Of a DNA stretch of 43,609 nucleotides, positions 15,938 through 23,203 are shown one piece after another. The position numbers and the translations under genes are program-made. The stretch is from Bacteroidales bacterium. GTDB taxonomy: Bacteria > Bacteroidota > Bacteroidia > Bacteroidales > UBA932. Under the pieces are notes generated by a model. It was not told the origin of the DNA, did not search any database, and was given only the letters and a program-made list of their open reading frames with translations. Positions within the stretch are counted from its first letter, which is position 1, and every line of letters begins with the position of its first letter. The stretch lies in contig JAFRQH010000033.1 of the NCBI GenBank assembly GCA_017428725.1, positions 1-43,609 on the forward strand. The letters are read 5' to 3'.

Positions 15938-16303
15938 ATGGGAAAGATTCTGAATATTCTTTTGATTGCCATTGCCGTTATGATGGGTGCACACAAAATC
16001 ACGAGCGTGGAGACACGCGGCAGCTGGGTGTATATGTATGACGAATCCGGCCACAGGTACAAGACGCTGAGCACGAGTTCCGTGGGCGTCGTCAAAGGCT
16101 ACGGCGCCGAATTCTTCGTCTCGCAACACGGCAGCTGGATCTATCTCTTCGACAGCGAGGGCCGTCGCTACAAAACCCTGAGCACCTCCAGCGTCGGCGA
16201 GGTGACCGGGGTGGCCGGAAACACGTTCACTTCCCGGAATGGATCCTGGATCTACACCTGGGACAAAGACGGCAAACGGATCAACACCCGGTCGGCGCAC
16301 TGA
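15938..16303 (+). CDS. Small secreted or membrane-anchored protein with 37-residue GSWIY/YKTLSTSSVG repeats
   Basis: A 121-residue protein. An N-terminal hydrophobic segment (about 4-17) suggests export or anchoring. The rest is two complete 37-residue repeats (28-64 and 65-101) and a truncated third (102-121). The repeat pattern is GSWhYxxDxxGxRYKTLSTSSVGxVxGxxxxxFxS. It looks like a short beta-strand solenoid. I recall similar small unnamed proteins in Bacteroides but know no function. The ATG at 15938 is preferred over an in-frame TTG at 15929, which lies inside the -7 element. It follows the repeat block and is convergent with the pncC gene. Confidence 0.75.
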   Translation: MGKILNILLIAIAVMMGAHKITSVETRGSWVYMYDESGHRYKTLSTSSVGVVKGYGAEFFVSQHGSWIYLFDSEGRRYKTLSTSSVGEVTGVAGNTFTSRNGSWIYTWDKDGKRINTRSAH

Positions 16304-16340
16304 CCCTCCATTTCTGCGAAAAAATCCCCGAAATAGAGGG
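16304..16340 (+). terminator. Hairpin directly after the 15938 gene
   Basis: CCCTCCATTTC (16304-16314) pairs with GAAATAGAGGG (16330-16340) with one mismatch, starting at the base after the stop codon. There is no T run, so it is a terminator-like or mRNA-stabilising hairpin rather than a certain intrinsic terminator. Confidence 0.55.
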
Positions 16341-16351
16341 GAGATAGGGGG

Positions 16352-16367
16352 TTAACAAAAATGTTAA
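16352..16367. promoter_or_regulatory. Palindrome TTAACA-AAAA-TGTTAA
   Basis: A perfect inverted repeat with 6-bp arms and a 4-base centre, between two convergent genes. A weaker related palindrome, AACA-TTTT-TGTT, follows at 16375-16386. The same motif occurs with one mismatch at 18551-18566 and 34623-34638. It resembles a protein-binding site; the protein is unknown. Confidence 0.5.
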
Positions 16368-16400
16368 GGCCTACAACATTTTTGTTTTTCGAATTGATTT

Positions 16401-16883
16401 CTAAACGATTGAATCAATCTTGATGTAATGGGCTAAAGTTTGGAGGGCAACGGTCGCAAAACGACGGATATTGCCCTTCCGACCCAGGTCGCAGTGGTAT
16501 TTTCGCGTGATTGTACCGCCCGGACCGGCCACCCCGATCCACACCGTCCCCTCCGGATAGCGCCCGTCGCCGCCCTCGGCCAGGCCGGTCGTGGCGACGG
16601 CGTAGGTGCTGCCCATCAGGCGGCGGACACCCTCCGCCATCGCGGCGACGACCTCGCCGCTGACGACCCCGTATTCGCGGATGGTCGCCGCCGGCACGCC
16701 GAGCACCTTCTCCTTGACGGGGATGGCGTAGGATGTCACGGAACCCAGATACCAGGCGGACGAACCGGAGACGGTGGTGAGCAGGTGCGAAATCTGGCCG
16801 CCGGTGCAGGACTCGGCGACGCTGAGGGTCGCCCCGCTAGCATTCAGTTGCGACGCGATCCGGCTTTGGATTGTTTCTCTCAT
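16401..16883 (-). CDS. pncC: CinA C-terminal domain protein / nicotinamide-nucleotide amidohydrolase
   Basis: A 160-residue protein consisting only of the CinA C-terminal domain. SVAESCTGGQISHLLT, YGVVSGEVVAAMAEG and ATTGLAEGGDGRYPEGTVWIG are characteristic. This domain deamidates nicotinamide mononucleotide to nicotinate mononucleotide and allows NAD salvage; the N-terminal CinA domain is absent. The start at 16883 overlaps the end of the PyrD-like gene by 47 nt, so the two are likely co-transcribed. The 3' end faces the 15938 gene. Confidence 0.9.
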   Translation of the reverse strand: MRETIQSRIASQLNASGATLSVAESCTGGQISHLLTTVSGSSAWYLGSVTSYAIPVKEKVLGVPAATIREYGVVSGEVVAAMAEGVRRLMGSTYAVATTGLAEGGDGRYPEGTVWIGVAGPGGTITRKYHCDLGRKGNIRRFATVALQTLAHYIKIDSIV

Positions 16884-17676
16884 TCTTGCGGAGATTGAGC
16901 AGGTACTTGAGGATGCCTGCGACGAACTGGGGCCCTTCGCGGACCAGGCCGTTGCGGACGGCCACCAGCGAAGCGCCCGCCTCCAGCGCCTCGGCGGCCT
17001 GCGAGGGGGATTCGATGTGCGTATTGGCGATGATCGGCAGGTATCCGCGCGTATACGAGGCGATCTGGCGCACTTGGCCGATGTTGCGGGCCTCGATACC
17101 GTCGATGCCGTTGAGCAGGCTGAAATCGAGGATTTCCTCTATTTCCGAGGAGGAAATGTTCTTGGGCAGCTTGACGATGATGGGCTTGTAGTCGTCTTCG
17201 GCCATGCGCGTGTCCAGGAGCGGGTCCAGCAGCTCCGTATTGGGGTTGCCGGTGAGGTCGATGACGAAGAAGTCGAAGAAGTCGTAGCCGAGCGTGAAGG
17301 CGGTCGAGTAATCCTGGTTGATGCAGACGGCCAGGATGTCGTTCTGGGGGTCGCGCTGGACGCGGCGCAGGGCGCGGCGGATGCCTTCGGCGCCCATCGG
17401 GCCTATCTCTACGTAGCTGAATCCCAGGCCGTTAAGGTCGTTATAGAGTTCGCCGTGGATGTCCAGGCCGGCGCCGAGGCCGACGGGGTTGTAGAAGGCC
17501 AGGCCGAAGACTTCGCGCTGCAGGCCGACGGGGCGGTTGTTGTGGATCCAGCGGCTGATCAGGCGTCCGAGCGGGACCCGTTCGATGAATTCGAAATACC
17601 GGAGCGCGATCTTGGACGCGCTCTCGATATCCATCCGCCGGACGATTGGCTTGACCAGTATGTTATATAGCCCCAT
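16837..17676 (-). CDS. Dihydroorotate dehydrogenase-like protein lacking several canonical active-site motifs
   Basis: A 279-residue protein, about 40 shorter than class 2 PyrD. The N-terminus (YNILVKPIVRRMDIESASKIAL), FGLAFYNPVGLGAG, a GFSYVEIGP strand and LVAVRNGLVREGP near the C-terminus follow the PyrD order. The FDKN lysine loop reads LDIH. The TPRPQPGNPKPRLFR...RMGFNN segment is missing. The SSPNT catalytic loop reads TGNPNT. The glycine-rich phosphate loop is NTHI. It is therefore a PyrD paralogue whose activity is doubtful. The ATG at 17676 is seven bases behind a TATATTTG element; the longer frame to 17862 runs through the E3 repeat. Confidence 0.72.
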   Translation of the reverse strand: MGLYNILVKPIVRRMDIESASKIALRYFEFIERVPLGRLISRWIHNNRPVGLQREVFGLAFYNPVGLGAGLDIHGELYNDLNGLGFSYVEIGPMGAEGIRRALRRVQRDPQNDILAVCINQDYSTAFTLGYDFFDFFVIDLTGNPNTELLDPLLDTRMAEDDYKPIIVKLPKNISSSEIEEILDFSLLNGIDGIEARNIGQVRQIASYTRGYLPIIANTHIESPSQAAEALEAGASLVAVRNGLVREGPQFVAGILKYLLNLRKNERNNPKPDRVATEC

Positions 17677-17683
17677 ATCTCCA

Positions 17684-17691
17684 CAAATATA
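17684..17691 (-). promoter_or_regulatory. -7 element of the PyrD-like gene, seven bases before its ATG
   Basis: TATATTTG on the minus strand matches TAnnTTTG. Seven bases separate it from the ATG at 17676, predicting a leaderless mRNA. Confidence 0.65.
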
Positions 17692-17720
17692 CAACTTTTT
17701 TGCAACAAACCCCGTTGCCC

Positions 17721-17856
17721 GCAACCGCAGGCAAGAAAGGCAGGTCCCTTCGAGGAGCATTTGCCCGGGTAGGGTCGCCGGCCGCATCGCGTGACGAAGT
17801 CCGCGATGCCTAGGCGGTGCGACGAGAAGGGAGCCTGCCTTTCTGCCGGAGGTTGC
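17721..17856 (-). repeat. E element, divergent copy E3 (136 bp)
   Basis: Outer ends GCAACC/GGTTGC and arms AAAGGCAGGTCCCTTC against GAAGGGAGCCTGCCTTT form a long hairpin. The interior keeps GAGGAGCATTTGCCCGGG and GCGTGACGAAGTCCGCGATG of E1/E2. The outer tips differ from E1/E2. It starts 28 nt after the XRE-gene stop codon at 17885, again in the same relative orientation. Confidence 0.85.
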
Positions 17857-17884
17857 AGGCAAAGTCAGAGCAATACGACACGAA

Positions 17885-18331
17885 TCAGACGAGTTCCTGG
17901 AAGGTGCCGTCAGAGTAGAATACGATTACTTTGGAGATAGACTTCTGATTATTAAGTGATTCTATTTTATTATCAGAAGTATCACTTGAGGAAGAGGGGA
18001 GCGCAAAGGGGTTGAACGGGGCGCTTTCCTGACGGTTTTGGGGCTCGTCGAAGAGCGAGTCACCGGCAGGCTCTGGCGGGGGAGAAACCGGCCCTACAGG
18101 GGCTTCAAGGGCCGATTTTGCACTATTGTACATCCGCCCGCGGCCCGTGATAAGCCACTCGAGATTCAGCTCGGGGTAGTGCCGGGCCATTCGCTCGAGG
18201 AAATCGAAGCCCGGTTTGTTACGTCCGGCCAGGATGTGGGAGATGCTCGCCCGCGCAGCGCCGATCGTGTCGGCGAACTGGGATTGGCTGATGTTTTCGG
18301 CGGCCAAAAACTGCTGCAGTCGCTTGTTCAT
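17885..18331 (-). CDS. XRE-family helix-turn-helix transcriptional regulator
   Basis: A 148-residue protein. The N-terminal XRE/Cro-like domain (about 3-60) has a clear helix-turn-helix, ISQSQFADTIGAARASISHI at 14-33. A long proline/serine-rich linker (about 75-125) leads to a conserved C-terminal tail, KVIVFYSDGTFQEL, seen in other Bacteroidota XRE proteins. The ATG at 18331 gives MNKRLQQFL; the frame upstream to 18382 runs into the promoter. A palindrome at 18372-18387 overlaps the -33 region, so self-regulation is likely. The targets are unknown. Confidence 0.88.
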   Translation of the reverse strand: MNKRLQQFLAAENISQSQFADTIGAARASISHILAGRNKPGFDFLERMARHYPELNLEWLITGRGRMYNSAKSALEAPVGPVSPPPEPAGDSLFDEPQNRQESAPFNPFALPSSSSDTSDNKIESLNNQKSISKVIVFYSDGTFQELV

Positions 18332-18351
18332 TTCTTTTAACGCTTTGTTTA

Positions 18352-18382
18352 CAAAAGTAAATAATTCTTTCAACACTGTCAA
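18352..18382 (-). promoter_or_regulatory. Promoter of the XRE regulator gene
   Basis: On the minus strand, TTG (18382-18380) and TACTTTTG (18359-18352) are separated by 20 bases, fitting the -33/-7 arrangement. The leader is 20 nt. The -33 end lies inside the AACACT palindrome. Confidence 0.6.
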
Positions 18383-18387
18383 GTGTT
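18372..18387. promoter_or_regulatory. Putative operator AACACT-GTCA-AGTGTT
   Basis: A perfect inverted repeat with 6-bp arms, 41-56 nt upstream of the XRE start codon and overlapping the predicted -33 element. The position suits repression by the regulator itself. Confidence 0.55.
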
Positions 18388-18399
18388 ACAAATGGAAAA

Positions 18400-18735
18400 C
18401 TGTTGGCGGGATGTGAATAAACCAGCCGGAAACAACTTGTATTAAATAAATAGGAAACAATAGTCTATTTATTAGTAACTAGCTATTTATTGCCTTAGAT
18501 TCTGAGTAGTTCGACTCGTTTTCCTCGGAAATAGGGGAGAGGAGCGGAAATCAACATCGATGTTAACTTCAATAAAACTTCATAAAAGACTGGTTTTGAT
18601 GTAGATAGTCCGTAAAACCAAAAGCGATAATTATTGATTATGATTGATTCTGAGCATGTTGAAAACTTTGTTGATTCATTTTTGTAAATTTCACTTTTCG
18701 AACCATAAAATTTACAAATGGCAACACAAATCGCG
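18400..18735. other. AT-rich non-coding island between XRE gene and queA
   Basis: About 340 bp of markedly AT-rich sequence in an otherwise GC-rich window. It contains the palindrome at 18551-18566 and one DnaA-box-like TGTGAATAA at 18412-18420. No plus-strand frame is credible. On the minus strand a frame stays open from within queA to 18495, adding about 90 codons in the island but with no ATG there. I see no RNA gene. It may be a remnant of transferred DNA or a regulatory spacer. Confidence 0.6.
18551..18566. promoter_or_regulatory. Palindrome TCAACA-TCGA-TGTTAA
   Basis: Matches TTAACA-N4-TGTTAA with one mismatch. It lies in the AT-rich island, 206 bp before queA. See the perfect copy at 16352-16367. 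Confidence 0.45.
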
Positions 18736-18767
18736 TTTGTCCAGCTCCCCGAAAAGCAGTAACTTTG
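18736..18767 (+). promoter_or_regulatory. queA promoter with -33 and -7 elements, four bases before the start codon
   Basis: TTTG (18736-18739), 20-base spacer, TAACTTTG (18760-18767): a full match to the Bacteroidota promoter. The ATG is at 18772, so the transcript should be leaderless. Confidence 0.8.
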
Positions 18768-18771
18768 CACT

Positions 18772-19974
18772 ATGATTCCTGAGATCCATATCGAAGATTT
18801 TTCGTATCCGCTCCCGGACGAGCGGATTGCCAAATATCCGCTTCCGGAGCGTGACGCCTCCAAATTGCTCGTATATCGCGACGGAATCGTCAGCGAGCGC
18901 AAATTCCGCAATCTCGCGGACGAACTCCCGGCCGGCAGCCTGATGGTCTTCAACGACACCAAGGTCGTCCCGGCGCGGCTTTTCTTCCGCCGGCCGACCG
19001 GCGCACACATCGAGATCTTCTGCCTGGAGCCTGACGACCCGGCGGAATACAACACCAATTTCGCCGCCACGGAGCGCTGTCGCTGGAAATGCGTCATCGG
19101 CAATGCCAAGCGTTGGAAAGACGACGTCTTGGACCTGGATGTCCAGGAAGGGGAACTCCTTGATTTCCAGCTGCAGGCGCGCCTGATCCATCGGGACGGC
19201 CAGACCGGCGTCGTCGAATTCAGCTGGCGCACGGGTGCGCCTTTCTCGCGCGTGCTGGAGCTCTGCGGGCGCATCCCCATCCCGCCGTATCTCAACCGCG
19301 ACACCGAGGCGATCGACCTGGAGCGCTACCAGACGCTCTATGCGCACATCCGCGGCTCCGTGGCCGCGCCCACGGCCGGACTGCATTTCACGCAGCGCGT
19401 GCTGGACGACATCGCCGCCCGCGGCATCGAGACCGCGCAGGTCTGCCTGCACGTGGGTGCCGGGACCTTCCTGCCCGTCAAGAGTTCGCTGGTGTCGGAA
19501 CATCCGATGCACCGCGAACCCTTTGTAGTGAGCCGCGAACTGCTCGTCCGCCTGCGCGACTGCGACAAGCCGGTCGTCGCCGTGGGCACGACCTCCGTCC
19601 GTACGCTGGAGTCGCTCTACTACGTGGGCGTCAGCTGCCTGGAGCAGGGTGCGCCCGCCGACGTGGCCCAGTGGGCGCCCTATGAGCGTGAATACGCCCC
19701 GTCCCGGGCGGAGGCGCTGGACGCCATCATCCGCTATCTGGATGAGAATCAGCTGGATGAGCTGAAGGTCGGGACGCGCATCATCATCGTGCCGGGCTTC
19801 CGTTTCCGCGTCGTGGACGCGATGGTGACCAACTTCCACCAGCCGCAGAGCACGCTCCTGCTGCTGATCTCGGCTTTCGTGGGAGGGGACTGGCACACCA
19901 TCTATGATTTTGCGCTCGCGCACGGCTTCCGCTTCCTCAGTTACGGCGATTCGTCGTTGCTTTTCCGCCGCTGA
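18772..19974 (+). CDS. queA: S-adenosylmethionine:tRNA ribosyltransferase-isomerase
   Basis: A 400-residue protein, full length for the Bacteroidota form. Typical stretches are FSYPLPDERIAKYPLPERDASKLL, MVFNDTKVVPARLFF, PTAGLHFT, HVGAGTFLPVK and TNFHQPQSTLLLL. It transfers the ribosyl part of SAM to preQ1 in the tRNA wobble position and makes epoxyqueuosine. The start at 18772 follows the -7 element by four bases. The acyltransferase gene starts 36 nt after its stop and has a weak promoter of its own. Confidence 0.96.
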   Translation: MIPEIHIEDFSYPLPDERIAKYPLPERDASKLLVYRDGIVSERKFRNLADELPAGSLMVFNDTKVVPARLFFRRPTGAHIEIFCLEPDDPAEYNTNFAATERCRWKCVIGNAKRWKDDVLDLDVQEGELLDFQLQARLIHRDGQTGVVEFSWRTGAPFSRVLELCGRIPIPPYLNRDTEAIDLERYQTLYAHIRGSVAAPTAGLHFTQRVLDDIAARGIETAQVCLHVGAGTFLPVKSSLVSEHPMHREPFVVSRELLVRLRDCDKPVVAVGTTSVRTLESLYYVGVSCLEQGAPADVAQWAPYEREYAPSRAEALDAIIRYLDENQLDELKVGTRIIIVPGFRFRVVDAMVTNFHQPQSTLLLLISAFVGGDWHTIYDFALAHGFRFLSYGDSSLLFRR

Positions 19975-19979
19975 TTGGC

Positions 19980-19987
19980 TATCTTTA
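19980..19987 (+). promoter_or_regulatory. Possible -7 element of the acyltransferase gene
   Basis: TATCTTTA, one base off TAnnTTTG, begins five bases after the queA stop and 23 nt before the ATG at 20011. Confidence 0.4.
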
Positions 19988-20010
19988 CAGTCAGAAACGA
20001 GAGACCTGCG

Positions 20011-21159
20011 ATGAGTTTGAGCGATTTCGGCGATATCCGGCCCTACACGGACGAAGAGGCCGTGGAGGCCCTGGGACGCGTGTCCCGGCATCCGATGACG
20101 CCCGTCATCTCCAAATACCTGTTCCCGGACCTGCCGGCGTCCACGATGAGCCATATGCTCCGCGGCATCGGCAGCGTGGACCAGTTCCAGAACGAGATCA
20201 TGTTCGCCGTGGTCGCGGCCGTGGCGGCCAAGACCTCCGCCGGGGTGACCTGGGCCGGGCAGGAGCATCTCAAGGCATTGGATGGCCGCAAGTTCCTGAT
20301 GATCTCGAACCACCGCGACATCGTGCTGGACCCTGCGCTGATCCAGTTCATGCTCAAGCAGGAGGGGCTGCCCACGACGGAGATCTGCGTGGGCTCCAAC
20401 CTGCTGGGAAGCCAGCTCGTGGAGGACCTGATGCGCTCCAACCGGATGATCAAGGTGATCCGCGGCGTGGGCCCCAGGGAGCTCTACCGGAGCTCGCAGG
20501 TGCTCTCGCAGTACATCCGCGAGAGCATCACCAGCGGCCACGCATCCATCTGGATCGCGCAGCGCGAGGGCCGCACCAAGGACGGGCTGGACACCACGGA
20601 GCAGGGACTGCTCAAGATGCTGGAAATGAGCGGCGAAGGGAGCTTCGAGCAGAATTTCCTCGACCTGCGGATCGTCCCGCTCAGCATCTCCTATGAATAC
20701 GAATCCTGCGACGCGCGCAAGGCCCGCGAGGTGCTCCTGCGCCGCGAGGGTCCGTACGTCAAGAAGGAGAAGGAGGACCTGCACAGCATCCTGACCGGCA
20801 TCCGCCAGCAGAAGGGGCGCATCCACCTGGAGGTGGGTGAGCCGCTGCGCGCGGACGAAGTCGCGGCAGCGGCCAGCGCCGACCGCAACGAGCGTTACCA
20901 GGCGCTCCGGGCGACGCTCGACCGGAGGATCGTCGGCGGCTACCATCTCTGGAAGACCAATTATATGGCCGACGACCTGCTGGGCGGCACGACGCGATGG
21001 GCCGAGGCCGGGAAATACACGCCGGCGGAGCTGGACGCCTTCGAGAAATACATTGCGCACAAGCTCGGCAAACTCGAGCGCCGGCTCGACCGCCAGGCGC
21101 TGCGGGAGATCTTCCTGGGCATCTACGCCGGGCCCGTCCAGGCGAAGGAGCGGCTGTAG
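20011..21159 (+). CDS. PlsC-like acyltransferase (1-acylglycerol-3-phosphate acyltransferase family)
   Basis: A 382-residue protein. The acyltransferase motif SNHRDIVLDPAL (N100, H101, D107) has H-x5-D spacing instead of the usual H-x4-D. QREGRTKDG follows as the substrate-binding motif. An N-terminal region of about 80 residues and a C-terminal helical part (DAFEKYIAHKLGKLERRLDRQ) make it longer than PlsC. A lipid acyl transfer is predicted, but the acceptor is unknown. The ATG at 20011 is preferred to the TTG at 19975, which directly abuts the queA stop and precedes the possible promoter. Confidence 0.83.
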   Translation: MSLSDFGDIRPYTDEEAVEALGRVSRHPMTPVISKYLFPDLPASTMSHMLRGIGSVDQFQNEIMFAVVAAVAAKTSAGVTWAGQEHLKALDGRKFLMISNHRDIVLDPALIQFMLKQEGLPTTEICVGSNLLGSQLVEDLMRSNRMIKVIRGVGPRELYRSSQVLSQYIRESITSGHASIWIAQREGRTKDGLDTTEQGLLKMLEMSGEGSFEQNFLDLRIVPLSISYEYESCDARKAREVLLRREGPYVKKEKEDLHSILTGIRQQKGRIHLEVGEPLRADEVAAAASADRNERYQALRATLDRRIVGGYHLWKTNYMADDLLGGTTRWAEAGKYTPAELDAFEKYIAHKLGKLERRLDRQALREIFLGIYAGPVQAKERL

Positions 21160-21230
21160 TCCCCTGCTCTCGCCCGTTTGTTACACAATTTATATTATGT
21201 TAAGTAAGACCTGCAAATAAGTCCCCCGCC

Positions 21231-22505
21231 GTGGAGTTGACCCTCATCATAGCCGGAACGGCTCTGTTCGCCGCGCTGATCGCGTGGCTGCTGACCCATT
21301 TCATCAGCCGCGCGCGTTTCGACCGCCGGCTGTACGCCAAGGACGCGCAGCTGGCGTCCAAGGAAGCCGAACTCCGCGCGGCCCAGTCGCTGCGCGAGCA
21401 CGAATCCGCCGTCTACGCGCGGACGCTCGAAGAGCTGAAGGCCAGCCAGCAGCGCGCGCTGGAAGCCACCAAGAACGAGCTGGCCCTCGAGAACGAGAAA
21501 CTCCTCAAGGCCCGCGAAGAATCCCTGCGCAAGGAAGCCGAGGACACGATGCGCACGCTCACCGGCGGCCTCGACAAGGACATCAAGGAGATGAAGGAAG
21601 CGTTCGACGCCCAGCGCAAGGCCCACGCCGAGGAGAGCTCCTCCATCAAGACCCAGTTCGAACAGACCGTCCGCCACCTCAAGGAGCAGACCGACGCCAT
21701 CGGCACGCAGGCCGGCGACCTGGCGAACGCCCTCAAGGGCCAGAACAAGATGCAGGGCATCTTCGGCGAGACCATTCTGGAGAACCTCCTCCAGGCCGAG
21801 GGCCTGCGCGCCGGACGCGACTACGAGACGGAGTTCTGGCTGCGCGACAAGGCCGGGAATATCATTCATAACGAGTTGACTGATAAGAAGATGCGTCCGG
21901 ATTTCGCCCTGCACTACCCCGATTCCACGGACGTGATCCTCGACGCCAAGGTCTCCCTCATGGCCCTGTCCGACTACTTCAGCGCCGACTCGGATGCGGC
22001 CCGCGCCGACGCCGCGCGCCGCAACCTCCAGTCCGTCCTCTCCCACGTGGCGGAGCTCGCCGGCAAGGAGTATCAAAAGTACATCGTCGGCCGCAAGACG
22101 CTGGACTACGTGATCATGTTCATCCCCAACTACGGCGCCTGGCAGCTCGCCAAGCAGGAGGATCCCGAGATCTTCACCAAGGCCCTCGCCCAGAACGTGC
22201 TGATCACCACCGAGGAGACTCTCCTCCCCTTCCTCCGCCTGATCCGCAGCGCGTGGGTCCAGAAGGAGCAGATGGAGAACATGTCCCAGATCGTGGCCGG
22301 GGCCCAGAAGATGCTGGACCGCGTGGCGCTCTTCAGCGAGAAGAACGCCGAGGTGGAGAATTCCCTCCGCCAGACCCTCCGCAAGATGGAGGAGAACTCC
22401 AAACGCCTCGTAGAGGGCCGCCAGAGCATCGCCAGGGCCGCCCAGGAGGTCTTGGAGTGCGGTGTCTCCCCTTCCCCCGGCAAGTCCCTCCCAGAGGCCC
22501 AATAA
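21231..22505 (+). CDS. rmuC: RmuC family DNA recombination protein
   Basis: A 424-residue protein. One N-terminal membrane helix (about 3-22) is followed by a long coiled coil (about 30-150) and the RmuC nuclease-like domain: KMQGIFGETILENLLQAEGL, RPDFALHYPDSTDVILDAKVSL and IMFIPNYGAWQLAK. RmuC limits inversions between short inverted repeats in E. coli, which is of interest given the repeats in this window. The start is taken as GTG at 21231; no upstream ATG is in frame. It ends 4 nt from the convergent AlkZ-related gene. Confidence 0.9.
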   Translation: MELTLIIAGTALFAALIAWLLTHFISRARFDRRLYAKDAQLASKEAELRAAQSLREHESAVYARTLEELKASQQRALEATKNELALENEKLLKAREESLRKEAEDTMRTLTGGLDKDIKEMKEAFDAQRKAHAEESSSIKTQFEQTVRHLKEQTDAIGTQAGDLANALKGQNKMQGIFGETILENLLQAEGLRAGRDYETEFWLRDKAGNIIHNELTDKKMRPDFALHYPDSTDVILDAKVSLMALSDYFSADSDAARADAARRNLQSVLSHVAELAGKEYQKYIVGRKTLDYVIMFIPNYGAWQLAKQEDPEIFTKALAQNVLITTEETLLPFLRLIRSAWVQKEQMENMSQIVAGAQKMLDRVALFSEKNAEVENSLRQTLRKMEENSKRLVEGRQSIARAAQEVLECGVSPSPGKSLPEAQ

Positions 22506-22509
22506 GCCG

Positions 22510-23184
22510 CTAATCCAGCATTTTGTGGAGCTGTGCGTCGGTGACGTGCGGGGCGGCGGCGCGCACGACCCCGGCCAGCCGCTCGCGGGACTCCTGCGGC
22601 GTCCGGAACGGCGCCCGGAGGTCGTATTCGAAGAGGTCTTCGGGGCGGCAGAAAGACGAGAGCTGCCAGCCGCTGTACTCCAGGAATTCCCCCTTGTAGA
22701 CCCGCTCGAAGTCCCCCGTCACCACCAGCGTCTGGTTCTGCAGGCGCGTCATGATGGCGTCCATCTGGGCCTTTTTCAGGCCGCAGATGCGCCGCAGCTC
22801 CCTGCTCGTCAGGCTCCCGGCATCGCAGATCGCCTCGTAGGCCCGCCGGTCGCCTTCGCGCAGCGCATACTTGGGCAGCGACCGGCGCCAGTTGAGCAGG
22901 TCGCGGTAGACCTCCGCCGTGGCGAAGGAGGCCTTCCCTCCCCACAGGAACTTGCCGTAGGCCACGTCCCCGCACTGCACGGCGAAGATCTTCCAGTCCC
23001 AGGGCCCCAGCGACTCGCCGTCGAACCAATGCTCCGCCGGCGTCATCTCCTCGATGGAGTATCCCGCCACCGGATTCTCGAAGAACGGGATGATCCCGCA
23101 AGCGCGGATGGCGCGGTACATCGCCTCCGGGCTGTCTACCCTGTGTTCCGCCAGCGGATCGGTCTGTTTCAGGAAGATGGACAT
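22510..23184 (-). CDS. AlkZ-related winged-helix-type protein
   Basis: A 224-residue soluble protein. WDWKIFAVQCGDVAYGKFLWGGKASFATAE and the following LTSRELRRICGLKKAQMDAIMTRLQ, a winged-helix-like segment, recall the short AlkZ-related proteins. AlkZ/YcaQ are DNA glycosylases, but this short family is not shown to have that activity. The catalytic QxQ/QxD motif of AlkZ was not recognised. The start at 23184 sits four bases behind TATCTTCG, which itself lies in the 19-nt gap after the TonB receptor stop. It probably has its own leaderless transcript. Confidence 0.6.
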   Translation of the reverse strand: MSIFLKQTDPLAEHRVDSPEAMYRAIRACGIIPFFENPVAGYSIEEMTPAEHWFDGESLGPWDWKIFAVQCGDVAYGKFLWGGKASFATAEVYRDLLNWRRSLPKYALREGDRRAYEAICDAGSLTSRELRRICGLKKAQMDAIMTRLQNQTLVVTGDFERVYKGEFLEYSGWQLSSFCRPEDLFEYDLRAPFRTPQESRERLAGVVRAAAPHVTDAQLHKMLD

Positions 23185-23188
23185 ACGG

Positions 23189-23196
23189 CGAAGATA
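23189..23196 (-). promoter_or_regulatory. -7 element of the AlkZ-related gene, four bases before its ATG
   Basis: TATCTTCG on the minus strand, one base off TAnnTTTG. It is squeezed between the receptor stop (23204) and the ATG (23184). Confidence 0.55.
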
Positions 23197-23203
23197 CGAA
23201 AAA

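Noticed and set aside
15514..16041. Plus-strand open frame of 175 codons over the repeat block
   Set aside because: It crosses E2, the 50-bp repeats and P and enters the 15938 gene out of frame, so it is a chance frame in repeats.
18400..18771. Possible replication origin in the AT-rich island
   Set aside because: Only one DnaA-box-like sequence (TGTGAATAA, 18412-18420) was found, with no cluster of boxes and no dnaA nearby. parAB lies 20 kb away and is not proof.
18712..21060. Minus-strand open frame of 782 codons
   Set aside because: It lies antisense to queA and the acyltransferase gene, both clear by motifs. Its translation has the Arg/Gly/His-rich look of GC-rich shadows and matches no family.
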